This document shows positions 22,657 through 31,202 of a stretch of 32,394 bases of DNA, piece after piece. The stretch's first letter is position 1, and every line of letters begins with the position of its first letter. Origin of the DNA: a bacterium (lineage in GTDB: Bacteria; UBP13; UBA5359); contig JAQUEL010000012.1 in the NCBI GenBank assembly GCA_028685295.1, positions 1-32,394 on the forward strand, in the 5' to 3' direction. Both the position numbers and the translations under genes were made by a program. The notes beneath the pieces are model-generated. The model ran no database searches. It was not told the DNA's origin and saw only the letters and a list, made by a program, of their open reading frames with translations.

Positions 22657-23571
22657 ATGTTCTTGTTGAAAAGCAATTATAATTACGGCGGACAGGCAGT
22701 AATCGAGGGCGTAATGATGCGCGGGCCGTCAGCAGTATCTGTGGCTGTGCGGGATCCCGGGGGAGATATACAGCTGGATTACCGGTTGGCACCGAATATT
22801 TTCAAGCGTTATCCCTGGCTTAACCTGCCGCTGGTCAGGGGAGCCTTTGCACTCTATGATTCTCTGATGCTCGGTCTTCAGGCTCTGGCCTTCTCTGCGA
22901 GTATTGCCTCTGACGAGGAAGAAGCGCAGCTTAGCAAAGCGGCTATAATGGGAACGATAGCGCTTGGGTTTCTATTGGGCATAGGGTTTTTTGTAATTTT
23001 GCCTAATTTGCTGGCAGGTTTTCTTATATCGGTTAAGCACAATGTGCTTTTCAATCTGGTCGAGGGCATAGTACGCATAGCTCTTTTTATAGGCTATATC
23101 TTCTTTATTGCCAGACATAAGGATATTCAGCGGGTTTTTCAATACCACGGAGCTGAACATAAGGTTATAAACACCCTGGAAGCAGGAGAAGAACTCTCTG
23201 TTAAAGCGGTGCGTCCGTTCAGCACTATCCACCCGCGTTGCGGGACTAGTTTTATATTGCTGGTGCTGTTGTTAAGTATAATTGTATTCTCGCTTATAGG
23301 CGAGCAAGGCTGGTTCTGGCGGTTGGCCTCCAGAGTCCTCTTATTGCCTTTTATTGCTGGGATATCTTATGAGATCATTAAGCTTGCCGGACGGCATAAG
23401 GAGAAAATCTGGTTATCTTGGATAGTGGTACCCGGCCTCTGGTTGCAGCATATAACCACCGGTGAGCCTGATGACCAGCAGATAGAAGTAGCTATTGCCG
23501 CCTTGAGCCCCTTGCTGGCAGATGAGGTCGGCAAGGAGCAAGCAGTTACGGAGCGTGAAACATTTGCTTGA
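22657..23571 (+). CDS. DUF1385 family membrane protein (YqhQ-like)
   Basis: The 304-residue protein opens with the family hallmark [13 protein letters not shown]. It has several membrane segments between residues 95 and 150 and again near 200-245, and contains Tyr-His-Gly-Ala-Glu-His-Lys and His-Pro-Arg-Cys-Gly-Thr-Ser. The family is widespread in Firmicutes; its biochemical role is not established. ATG 22657 has GGAG only two bases upstream, so TTG 22663 (eight bases) may be the true start. Its stop overlaps the prfA start region, implying translational coupling in the rpmE-DUF1385-prfA-prmC cluster. Confidence 0.9.
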   Translation: MFLLKSNYNYGGQAVIEGVMMRGPSAVSVAVRDPGGDIQLDYRLAPNIFKRYPWLNLPLVRGAFALYDSLMLGLQALAFSASIASDEEEAQLSKAAIMGTIALGFLLGIGFFVILPNLLAGFLISVKHNVLFNLVEGIVRIALFIGYIFFIARHKDIQRVFQYHGAEHKVINTLEAGEELSVKAVRPFSTIHPRCGTSFILLVLLLSIIVFSLIGEQGWFWRLASRVLLLPFIAGISYEIIKLAGRHKEKIWLSWIVVPGLWLQHITTGEPDDQQIEVAIAALSPLLADEVGKEQAVTERETFA

Positions 23572-24631
23572 TAGATTAAAAGATATGGAGGAGAGATATG
23601 AAGAGCTCGGGCGTCTTCTAGGAGACCCTGAGGTAGTGGCTGATCTGGCCCAATATCAGAAATATGCCAAGGCGCATGCCGATCTCCAAGACGTAGTAAG
23701 CAAATATAGAGAATATAATCAGATAATAAAGCAGATCGACGAAGTATCGAACATACTTGATACCGAGGAAGATGCCGAGTTTCTCGCTATGGCCAGGACA
23801 GAACTGGAGGAGCTGGGACCATTAAAAGTACGAATGGAAGAAGAGTTGGCAGTTCTGCTTCTTCCCAGAGACCCATATGACGATAAAAATGTTATCATGG
23901 AAATACGGGCAGGCGCAGGTGGCGACGAAGCAGCGCTCTTTGCCGGCGACCTCTTACGGATGTACTCTCGCTATGCTGAGCGCACAGGCTGGAAGACGGA
24001 GATGCTCAGTTCCAACCCTACAGGATTGGGAGGCTTTAAGGAAGTTATTATCTTGATCAAGGGAGAAGGAGCATACAGCCGGCTGAAGTTCGAGAGCGGC
24101 GTTCATCGTGTTCAGCGTGTGCCCACAACGGAATCCGGTGGGCGCATTCATACTTCTACCGCCACTGTGGCCGTTCTGCCGGAGGCTGATGAGGATACCG
24201 ATATAGATGTTAATATGGATGACCTTAGGATAGATACCTATCGTTCTTCCAGCGCCGGAGGCCAAAACGTCCAGAAGAACGAAACAGCTATCCGTATTAC
24301 GCACCTGCCGACAGGAAAGGTTGTTACCTGTCAGGATGAAAGATCTCAATATCAGAATAAGGAGAAAGCCTTTCGCTTGCTGCGTTCACATCTGTTGGAT
24401 ATGAAGATCCGCGAGCAACAGGCGGAGGTGGCCATGAATCGCAAGCTACAGGTAGGAACTGGAGATAGAAGTGAGAAGATACGCACGTATAATTTCCCGC
24501 AGAACCGCATTACTGATCACCGAATCAGCCTGACGCTTCATCGTTTGGAATCCGTATTGGACGGGGATCTGGGAGAGCTTGTGGAAACGCTTATTGCCAG
24601 TGATCATGCGGAAAGGAGGGAGGCTTTATAA
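23555..24631 (+). CDS. prfA: Peptide chain release factor 1
   Basis: RF1 recognises UAA and UAG in the ribosomal A site and triggers peptide release. From GTG 23555 the product has 358 residues, the normal length. It shows the N-terminal coiled-coil Arg-Tyr-Glu-Glu-Leu, Gly-Ala-Gly-Gly-Asp-Glu-Ala-Ala, Val-His-Arg-Val-Gln-Arg-Val-Pro, and the catalytic Gly-Gly-Gln in Ser-Ser-Ala-Gly-Gly-Gln-Asn-Val. The frame is open back to 23522, but that part has no counterpart in RF1. TTG 23564 is another possible start. It overlaps the DUF1385 end by 17 bases and prmC by one base. Confidence 0.95.
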   Translation: MKHLLDRLKDMEERYEELGRLLGDPEVVADLAQYQKYAKAHADLQDVVSKYREYNQIIKQIDEVSNILDTEEDAEFLAMARTELEELGPLKVRMEEELAVLLLPRDPYDDKNVIMEIRAGAGGDEAALFAGDLLRMYSRYAERTGWKTEMLSSNPTGLGGFKEVIILIKGEGAYSRLKFESGVHRVQRVPTTESGGRIHTSTATVAVLPEADEDTDIDVNMDDLRIDTYRSSSAGGQNVQKNETAIRITHLPTGKVVTCQDERSQYQNKEKAFRLLRSHLLDMKIREQQAEVAMNRKLQVGTGDRSEKIRTYNFPQNRITDHRISLTLHRLESVLDGDLGELVETLIASDHAERREAL

Positions 24632-25557
24632 TGCCGGGCGATATAGTTGCACGTGGCGCCGGTGAGGTCTCTTCTTTTCTATCCGGACGCACAGTGGGGG
24701 AAATATTGCGTGAGGCCGCCGGCTATCTGGAGAAAACGGGCGTAGAACGTGCCAGGGTTAATGCTGAGCTGTTGATGGCGCATTTGCTTGGAATTGATCG
24801 GCTGGCACTTTATCTCGGTTCCGAACGTCTTCTTGATGATGAATTGCTGGCTCGCTATGACCATCTTCTATCAATACGCAGTCGTGGGTGCCCGCTGCAA
24901 TGGTTGACAGGGCACCAGGAATTCATGTCTATCGATCTCAGGGTGGAGGAAGGCGTTTTTATTCCTCGCCCGGATACAGAGGTTTTGGTGGAAACGGCAA
25001 TACCTTTGGCTCGAGAGATATTGTCATGCCGGAAAAAGGCACTATTAATGGATATTGGTACAGGCAGCGGTGCTATTGCCGTGTCTATAGCCGGATTTAT
25101 AAGCGGTGTCAGAGTGCGGGCGTATGATATTTCTACCGCGGCTGTCAGGACGGCAAGGTATAATGCTGCCTGTCAGCGACTTACAGACAGAGTTACCGTA
25201 ATTGAGGATGACCCCCTATCGGATGGCCATGACGATGATATCTGGAAGAAAGCCGATATGGTGCTATCCAATCCACCCTATGTTCCCTCCCGGGATATAG
25301 ATATGCTGCAGCGCGAAGTCAGGGATTTCGAGCCTCGTCTGGCTCTGGACGGCGGCCCTGACGGCCTGGATGTTTATCGTCGGATTACGGCCAGAGGAAG
25401 ATTGTTGCGTCAGGGGGCCTTTATTATTTTGGAGATCGGTATCGGGCAGGGAGCCGGTGTTGTGGAGCTGCTTTCTACGGCCGGATTTGAGGTTCTCCGC
25501 ATAGTCCCTGATTATGCCGGTATAGACCGGGTTGTTGTGGCTTGTCGAAAGGAATGA
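24631..25557 (+). CDS. prmC: Release factor glutamine methyltransferase PrmC
   Basis: PrmC methylates the Gln of the GGQ motif in release factors using S-adenosylmethionine. The 308-residue protein has a helical N-terminal domain and a Rossmann methyltransferase domain with Phe-Ile-Pro-Arg-Pro-Asp-Thr-Glu, the SAM loop Asp-Ile-Gly-Thr-Gly-Ser-Gly-Ala, and the catalytic Asn-Pro-Pro-Tyr near residue 215. About 18 extra N-terminal residues precede the usual family start. The ATG overlaps the prfA stop (TAATG), so the enzyme is coupled to its substrate gene. Confidence 0.95.
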   Translation: MPGDIVARGAGEVSSFLSGRTVGEILREAAGYLEKTGVERARVNAELLMAHLLGIDRLALYLGSERLLDDELLARYDHLLSIRSRGCPLQWLTGHQEFMSIDLRVEEGVFIPRPDTEVLVETAIPLAREILSCRKKALLMDIGTGSGAIAVSIAGFISGVRVRAYDISTAAVRTARYNAACQRLTDRVTVIEDDPLSDGHDDDIWKKADMVLSNPPYVPSRDIDMLQREVRDFEPRLALDGGPDGLDVYRRITARGRLLRQGAFIILEIGIGQGAGVVELLSTAGFEVLRIVPDYAGIDRVVVACRKE

Positions 25558-25558
25558 C

Positions 25559-26422
25559 ATGTCCTCTTCTATTTATAGAGAAAAAGGCATATATGGTAAA
25601 TATGGGCATACCCTGACTGAAAGAGATGCCTATCTTTTTGGCAAGGCCCTGGGAAGGCGTTTATCCGGACATACCCTGGCTGTTGGCGGAGATATACGTC
25701 TGAGCACCATAACGCTTAAGGAAGAGGCTATTAAGGGATTGATAACCTCCGGCTGCGTGGTGATGGATGCCGGTATACTTCCTGTTCCTGCACTGGCTTT
25801 TGCTGGCGAAGCCTGTGAGGCGTCAGCCATAGTCATGGTTACCGCATCTCCTCGCCCGGCTCAATATAATGGATTCAAGGTTTATATGCAGGATGGACCT
25901 TTATCTGCGGCAGGGATAGTAGATCTGAAGCTGGCCGTAACCCGGCATAAAGAGTTTATTTACCGTGGCGGCAGGGTAGGAAGGATCAGCCCTATGCTCT
26001 CATATCTGCATCATCTGGAGAGTATTGCCGGCCCTCGGCAAAAAGGGCGTATTGTATTGGATTGCGGGCATGGGGCCTGTAGTGCCATAGCTCCCAGGCT
26101 CTTTCTCGGTCTTGGATATGATGTGGTGGAGCGTTTTACCGATATTAACGGAGCTTTCCCGGATAGGAACCCTGCTCTTACAGGCAGGAATATTGCAGCT
26201 TTAGGCAGAGCAATCGCTGTATCCGGGGCAAGCCTGGGCATTGCTTTTGATGATGATGGCGATGAGATGGCTTTGATAGACGGCGATGGCCGGGAGATAA
26301 GCCGGAATGCTTATGGCAGCTTCTACAGCATGGAACAGACTGCTTACGGCTGTAATGATGCCTTGCTGGCTGCAATACTTATGCTTGAGGCACTCGACTT
26401 CACCTGGCTGGAAGATGTTTGA
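25559..26422 (+). CDS. Truncated phosphohexomutase (PGM/PMM)-like protein with altered active-site motifs
   Basis: ATG 25559 lies seven bases after AAAGGA and one base after the prmC stop. The 287 residues cover domains I and II of alpha-D-phosphohexomutases, which normally have about 450 residues in four domains. The active-site serine loop reads Thr-Ala-Ser97-Pro-Arg-Pro rather than Thr-Ala-Ser-His-Asn-Pro, followed by the usual Gln-Tyr-Asn-Gly-Phe-Lys. The metal loop reads Asp231-Asp-Asp-Gly-Asp-Glu236, so the three Asp positions are kept but the Arg of DGDxDR is Glu. The sugar-binding domain III and phosphate-binding domain IV are absent. Mutase activity is therefore unlikely; a regulatory or phosphosugar-binding role, or ongoing decay, is possible. 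The reading frame itself is clean. Confidence 0.75.
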   Translation: MSSSIYREKGIYGKYGHTLTERDAYLFGKALGRRLSGHTLAVGGDIRLSTITLKEEAIKGLITSGCVVMDAGILPVPALAFAGEACEASAIVMVTASPRPAQYNGFKVYMQDGPLSAAGIVDLKLAVTRHKEFIYRGGRVGRISPMLSYLHHLESIAGPRQKGRIVLDCGHGACSAIAPRLFLGLGYDVVERFTDINGAFPDRNPALTGRNIAALGRAIAVSGASLGIAFDDDGDEMALIDGDGREISRNAYGSFYSMEQTAYGCNDALLAAILMLEALDFTWLEDV

Positions 26423-26483
26423 GAATGATTTCTGGAAATAGTTCTTTAGAGGGTTTCCGTAATTAAGTGCCGGAGATGCGAGC

Positions 26484-27596
26484 GTGAAAGCCGACAACCA
26501 ACAAACTGCAAATAATAGCTGCCTCCGCAAGATGCATAGCGGAGAAGAGATAGCTGAAGTATTGCCCGTCTGGTGGGATGGTGATGGTCCCGCAATGCTG
26601 GATCAGACCCTGCTTCCACATGAGGAAACCGTTATCCGTCCCAGGACTTTGCCAGACCTTAAGGAAGCTATCTGTTCTCTAAGAGTGCGTGGCGCTCCTG
26701 CTATTGGTATTGCCGCTGCCATGGGAACGGCAAGTCTGGCTATATCGTGCAATGCTCAGGACAGCCGATCCTTGATGGAAGAGGTGGAAAGAATAATTGC
26801 CGGACTTACCTTGACACGTCCGACGGCTGTCCATCTCTTCCGGGCTTTGGATCGTATGCACTGTCGGGCAAAGGGGGCTGTTTGTTCAGGGTTGAGAGGT
26901 ATCAAAGAGGCCTTGTTGGATGAAGCTCTTCTGATTCAACGAGAAGAGATAGAAGCTTGCCGTCGTATAGGAGCTTATGGAGCCTCTTTGATACCTGCCG
27001 GGGGCGGTGTGCTCAATCACTGCAATGCCGGAGCTCTGGCTACCGGTGGATACGGCACTTCTTTAGGTGTATTGCGACATGCCTGGAGAAATGGAACTAA
27101 ATTTACCGCCTATGTAGATGAAACAAGGCCGCTTTTACAAGGGGCACGCCTGACGACCTGGGAGTTGGAAAGAGAAGGCATACCGGTTATCCTTATCTGC
27201 GATAATATGGCGGGCTATATGATGAAGAGCGGCCGTATAAAGGCAGTTATAGTAGGAGCCGATCGTATAGCGGCCAATGGTGATACTGCTAACAAGATAG
27301 GCACGTATACAACGGCTGTTTTAGCTCGTTATCATAATATACCCTTTTACGTAGCCGCTTCGGTCAGCACCTTTGATCCGGCTCTTCCCGATGGAACATC
27401 CATACCTATAGAGGAGCGTAATCCTGATGAAGTGAGAAATTTTGGTTTCTCTTGTATGGCTCCGGCAGATGTGGCGGCTGCCAATCCTGCTTTTGATGTT
27501 ACTCCGGCAGAATTGATAAGCGCTATAATTACCGATAAGGGTTTGATAAAACACCCTGACAGGGTAGGCATCATGGCCATTCTTGGAGGTGTTTAA
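26484..27596 (+). CDS. mtnA: S-methyl-5-thioribose-1-phosphate isomerase
   Basis: MtnA converts methylthioribose-1-phosphate to methylthioribulose-1-phosphate in methionine salvage; close relatives act on 5-deoxyribose-1-phosphate or ribose-1,5-bisphosphate. The 370-residue product from GTG 26484 shows Arg-Gly-Ala-Pro-Ala-Ile-Gly, the catalytic Cys in Asn-His-Cys-Asn-Ala-Gly, Asp-Glu-Thr-Arg-Pro-Leu-Leu-Gln-Gly-Ala-Arg-Leu, and the catalytic Asp in Gly-Ala-Asp-Arg-Ile-Ala. It also has Asn-Gly-Asp-Thr-Ala-Asn-Lys-Ile-Gly and Ile-Pro-Ile-Glu-Glu-Arg. The N-terminal extension of about 20 residues before the conserved part is longer than usual. No other mtn genes are in the window. rodA follows immediately. 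Confidence 0.93.
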   Translation: MKADNQQTANNSCLRKMHSGEEIAEVLPVWWDGDGPAMLDQTLLPHEETVIRPRTLPDLKEAICSLRVRGAPAIGIAAAMGTASLAISCNAQDSRSLMEEVERIIAGLTLTRPTAVHLFRALDRMHCRAKGAVCSGLRGIKEALLDEALLIQREEIEACRRIGAYGASLIPAGGGVLNHCNAGALATGGYGTSLGVLRHAWRNGTKFTAYVDETRPLLQGARLTTWELEREGIPVILICDNMAGYMMKSGRIKAVIVGADRIAANGDTANKIGTYTTAVLARYHNIPFYVAASVSTFDPALPDGTSIPIEERNPDEVRNFGFSCMAPADVAAANPAFDVTPAELISAIITDKGLIKHPDRVGIMAILGGV

Positions 27597-27597
27597 T

Positions 27598-28701
27598 TTG
27601 TTCGATTTACGCCTGCTGCGGCGTCTGGACTGGGTGATATTGCCGGCTCTGATACTATTACTGGGATTGGGTGTAGCGGCTTTGAAAAGTACCGCCCAGG
27701 CCAGGCCGGCCATAGGCCTGCTGGTAGGCAAACAGATTATCTGGATTGCTGCAGGTTTTGCTTTTATGTGCCTGGCAGCCCTGATCGATTACAGAGCGTT
27801 GGCTCGCTGGTATCATCAGATATATTGGTTGAATATTGCTCTTTTAGTAACAGTTCTGATACTAGGGCACAGCAGCAAGGGAGCCCAGCGCTGGATACCG
27901 CTGGGCCCTTTTATGCTGCAGCCCTCAGAAATATGTAAGCTGACTGTTATCGTGACCCTAGCAGTCTACTTATCATCCGTTAAAACGGATATCTCCAGCT
28001 TTTCCTCCTTTATGGGCGCTTTGAAACATATCGCTTTGCCTATATTGCTGATCGCCGCTCAGCCGGATCTGGGTACGGCATTGGTAATAATTGCCATTCT
28101 GGGAGGCATGCTTCTGGTATCCGGGGCCGGTGCCAAACATCTGGCCGCTTCAGCAGGATTACTATTGGCCCTGTTCCCATTGATCTGGCGTTATGGGCTG
28201 CGAGATTATCAGAAAAGACGCCTGACCGGTTTTCTTAATCCTCTGGCCGATCCTCTGGGTACATCATATCAGCTTAACCAATCCAAGATAGCTATCGGTT
28301 CCGGCCGGCTGTTCGGCCAGGGGCTCTTTCAGGGCAGTCAGAAGGATCTGAGTTTTATTCCGGAACAACATACGGATTTTATCTTTACCGTTATAGGAGA
28401 AGAGCTGGGCTTTATGGGCGGGCTTGCTCTATTGGCTCTTTTCGGCATTATTCTCTGGCGCGGCTTTCTTATAATGACGGAGAGCGAGGATATCTTGGGA
28501 GCACTGATGGTTACCGGAATCCTATCCATGTTGGCTTTTCATATTTTTATAAATTTAGGCATGATTACAGGTATAATGCCTACCACCGGTATCCCTCTGC
28601 CTTTTATTAGTTACGGAGGCAGTGCCATGATAACAGATATGACGGCGATAGGATTGCTTCTCGGCATAGGCATGCGCCGCAACAAATTAATGTTTTTTTG
28701 A
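27598..28701 (+). CDS. rodA: Peptidoglycan glycosyltransferase RodA (FtsW/RodA/SpoVE family)
   Basis: SEDS-family polytopic membrane enzyme that polymerises lipid II for cell elongation. TTG 27598 is chosen because GGAGGTG at the end of mtnA lies six bases upstream; the upstream TTG 27583 overlaps that site. The product of about 367 residues has roughly ten membrane segments and the signatures Gly-Ala-Gln-Arg-Trp-Ile-Pro-Leu-Gly, Gln-Pro-Ser-Glu, Gln-Pro-Asp-Leu-Gly-Thr-Ala, Glu-Gln-His-Thr-Asp-Phe-Ile-Phe and Gly-Ile-Pro-Leu-Pro-Phe-Ile-Ser-Tyr-Gly-Gly. It reads more like RodA than FtsW because of its length and the Glu-Gln-His-Thr-Asp motif, but SpoVE-type function cannot be excluded. Confidence 0.9.
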   Translation: MFDLRLLRRLDWVILPALILLLGLGVAALKSTAQARPAIGLLVGKQIIWIAAGFAFMCLAALIDYRALARWYHQIYWLNIALLVTVLILGHSSKGAQRWIPLGPFMLQPSEICKLTVIVTLAVYLSSVKTDISSFSSFMGALKHIALPILLIAAQPDLGTALVIIAILGGMLLVSGAGAKHLAASAGLLLALFPLIWRYGLRDYQKRRLTGFLNPLADPLGTSYQLNQSKIAIGSGRLFGQGLFQGSQKDLSFIPEQHTDFIFTVIGEELGFMGGLALLALFGIILWRGFLIMTESEDILGALMVTGILSMLAFHIFINLGMITGIMPTTGIPLPFISYGGSAMITDMTAIGLLLGIGMRRNKLMFF

Positions 28702-28917
28702 CCCCTCGGCAGAAATGGTATTGCTTTATCGAAGGAAAAATAGTAAGATACCTATTTGGATAGACGGGAATCGAAAGATAAGACCAAGATAGAATTGCAG
28801 ATCGGTTATAAAGCTTTGAGGAAGGTGCTGCAGGTTCAGGAGCAGGGCTTGTAAGGGGACCTCAAGGATGGCAATCGATAACTGTGTTCGAAGAACTATT
28901 TTATGGGGGTGTCTTTG
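28702..28917. other. rodA-hppA intergenic region
   Basis: No intrinsic terminator is evident after rodA. A possible weak promoter (TTGCTT, 17 bases, TAAGAT) lies near 28722-28750. An open frame of about 30 codons from TTG near 28757 ends at 28851, but it has no ribosome-binding site and no recognised homologue. Confidence 0.3.
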
Positions 28918-31017
28918 TTGGAAGGCATTAATTACAGTACGTTGAACTTCTTTATCCTGATAGCAGCGGCAGTGGGCCTTATAGGTATACTCTATGCCAT
29001 TTACACTGCTATCAAGGTACTGAAAAATGATCCTGGAAGCAAAGAGATGGTAGCCATCTCGGACGCAGTTCACGAGGGTGCCATGGCTTTTCTGAGACGA
29101 GAGTATAAGACCATCGCGCTGTTTGTAGCAGTGGCCTTCGTGCTTTTGGCTGCCGGCATAGGTCTGCTGACAGCCATTGCCTTTGTGTTTGGTGCTGTTT
29201 GCTCAACTACGGCCGGATACTTCGGTATGAAGATCTCCACCAGGGCCAATACCAGAACAGCTCAGGCAGCTACTAAAGGCTTTGAAAAGGCTCTCGGTGT
29301 GGCTTTCCCCGGTGGCCTGGTGATGGGTATGGCCGTTGTTGGTATAGGTCTGTTCGGCGTATCCATATTGTATTATATCTTCAACAGCCTGGGATCAGAT
29401 CCTGCAGCTGCTCTTCAAACGGCTACTACGGCTATTGCAGGCTTCAGCATGGGGGCCAGCTCCGTGGCTCTCTTTGCCAGAGTCGGCGGAGGTATCTATA
29501 CAAAAGCAGCCGATGTAGGTGCCGATCTGGTAGGTAAGGTTGAGGCCGGTATTCCTGAGGACGACCCGCGCAACCCTGCTGTTATTGCTGACAATGTGGG
29601 CGATAATGTGGGAGATGTTGCCGGCATGGGCGCAGATCTCTTCGAATCCTATGTTGGCTCGATAATATCGGCTATAATTATAGCCACTGCTGTGACGGCG
29701 GTGCCGGTAACCGAGGGTATACTGCTGGCTCTGCTGTTGGCGGCCGTAGGCCTGATTGCCTCCATTATCGGGGCACTCTTTGTTCGTAGCGGCAGCAATG
29801 CACAAGCATCGCTGCGTAATGGAACATTCGGTAGCGCAGCCGTATTCATTGTCGGTGCTTTCTTTTTGACACGCTGGCTTATGGACGGAAGCCTGTACTT
29901 CTTTTACGCTACGCTGTCCGGATTAATAGCCGGTGTCGTCATCGGTTTGGCTGCAGAGATATATACCTCCGGCAAAACGGTGGAATCCATCGCTGAGTCC
30001 TCTCAGACAGGTGTGGCCACCAACATAATCAATGGTTTTGCCGTAGGAATGAAGAGCACGGTAATTCCGATAGTCATCATCAGTCTGGCAGTTCTTACAG
30101 CCTACTACTTCGGTGGTCTGGCTGGTGCCGGCGGAGGCTTCTACGGTATCGCTTTGGCTGCGGTAGGTATGTTGTCTATTGCAGGCATGACGGTAGCCGT
30201 GGATGCTTATGGCCCTATCGCTGATAATGCCGGCGGCATTGCCGAGATGGCCCATATGGGTTCGGAGGTCAGGGTCATAACCGATACGTTGGATTCAGCC
30301 GGTAACACTACGGCCGCTATTGCCAAGGGCTTTGCCATAGGATCGGCTGCTCTGACGGCCCTGGCTCTATTTTCAGCTTATATACAGGCGGTCAATCTAG
30401 TTGCTCCGGGAACTTTGACTGTTATAGATGTTATGCAACCCGGTGTGATAGCCGGTCTCTTTATCGGGGGTATCATACCGTTTGTCTTTGCCGCCATGGC
30501 TATGCAGGCCGTTGGCCGTGCTGCTTTTGGTGTAGTTAATGAGGTGCGGCGTCAGTTCAGGGAGATACCTGGTCTGATGGAAGGCACCGGTAAGCCGGAG
30601 TATGCCCGCTGTGTGGATATAACCACCAGTGCCGCTCTGCGAGAAATGATAGTCCCTGGTCTGGTAGCGGTAATCGTTCCCATACTGATAGGGATTGTTC
30701 TGGGAATGGAGACGCTGGGAGGCTTTCTGGCAGGTTCTCTTATAAGCGGTGTTCCATTGGCACTTATGCTGGCCAATGCCGGCGGGGCATGGGATAATGC
30801 CAAGAAATATATCGAGTCCGGCAATATGGGCGGCAAGGGGTCCGATGCTCATAAGGCTGCCGTTACCGGCGATACGGTAGGCGATCCTTTCAAGGATACA
30901 GCTGGACCGGCCATGAATATTCTGCTTAAGCTCATGGCTGTGGTTTCTGTTGTCGTAGCTCCGCTTATCGTTAAAGCGCACCCGGTGCTGATGCGTATTT
31001 GGGGAGGCCTTTTCTAA
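28918..31017 (+). CDS. hppA: Membrane-bound ion-translocating pyrophosphatase, K+-dependent type
   Basis: This pump couples pyrophosphate hydrolysis to H+ or Na+ export across the membrane. The protein of about 699 residues has around 16 hydrophobic segments. The substrate site shows [11 protein letters not shown] near residue 198 and Asp-Asp-Pro-Arg-Asn-Pro then Asp-Asn-Val-Gly-Asp-Asn-Val-Gly-Asp. The motif [10 protein letters not shown] near residue 462 has Ala where K+-independent enzymes have Lys, so it belongs to the K+-dependent group. H+ versus Na+ specificity cannot be decided by eye. TTG 28918, six bases after GGGGGTG, is the preferred start; ATG 28903 overlaps that site. A strong terminator follows. 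Confidence 0.95.
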   Translation: MEGINYSTLNFFILIAAAVGLIGILYAIYTAIKVLKNDPGSKEMVAISDAVHEGAMAFLRREYKTIALFVAVAFVLLAAGIGLLTAIAFVFGAVCSTTAGYFGMKISTRANTRTAQAATKGFEKALGVAFPGGLVMGMAVVGIGLFGVSILYYIFNSLGSDPAAALQTATTAIAGFSMGASSVALFARVGGGIYTKAADVGADLVGKVEAGIPEDDPRNPAVIADNVGDNVGDVAGMGADLFESYVGSIISAIIIATAVTAVPVTEGILLALLLAAVGLIASIIGALFVRSGSNAQASLRNGTFGSAAVFIVGAFFLTRWLMDGSLYFFYATLSGLIAGVVIGLAAEIYTSGKTVESIAESSQTGVATNIINGFAVGMKSTVIPIVIISLAVLTAYYFGGLAGAGGGFYGIALAAVGMLSIAGMTVAVDAYGPIADNAGGIAEMAHMGSEVRVITDTLDSAGNTTAAIAKGFAIGSAALTALALFSAYIQAVNLVAPGTLTVIDVMQPGVIAGLFIGGIIPFVFAAMAMQAVGRAAFGVVNEVRRQFREIPGLMEGTGKPEYARCVDITTSAALREMIVPGLVAVIVPILIGIVLGMETLGGFLAGSLISGVPLALMLANAGGAWDNAKKYIESGNMGGKGSDAHKAAVTGDTVGDPFKDTAGPAMNILLKLMAVVSVVVAPLIVKAHPVLMRIWGGLF

Positions 31018-31043
31018 GAATCCGATAAAAGAGATCGGTGCTG

Positions 31044-31075
31044 AAAAGCTCCTTGCCGCGGCAGGGAGCTTTTTT
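31044..31075 (+). terminator. Strong intrinsic terminator after hppA
   Basis: AAAAGCTCC pairs with GGAGCTTTT, enclosing a second self-complementary TGCC-GC-GGCA stem, and the hairpin ends in a run of six T. It separates hppA from the dnaG transcript. Confidence 0.9.
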
Positions 31076-31202
31076 AATCTTATTTTACTATTATAAAGGA
31101 AAAAAGGAAGAAATCACGAATAAATAGATAGGCAAGGAATAGCCGAGTATTGAAAGGCCGGAACATTATGCCGGCTGCTTAAATGAACTGGAGTTAAAAA
31201 GT

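Noticed and set aside
30397-30981. Minus-strand frame of 194 codons
   Set aside because: It is the antisense shadow of the membrane pyrophosphatase gene, with a His/Tyr-rich composition and no family motifs.
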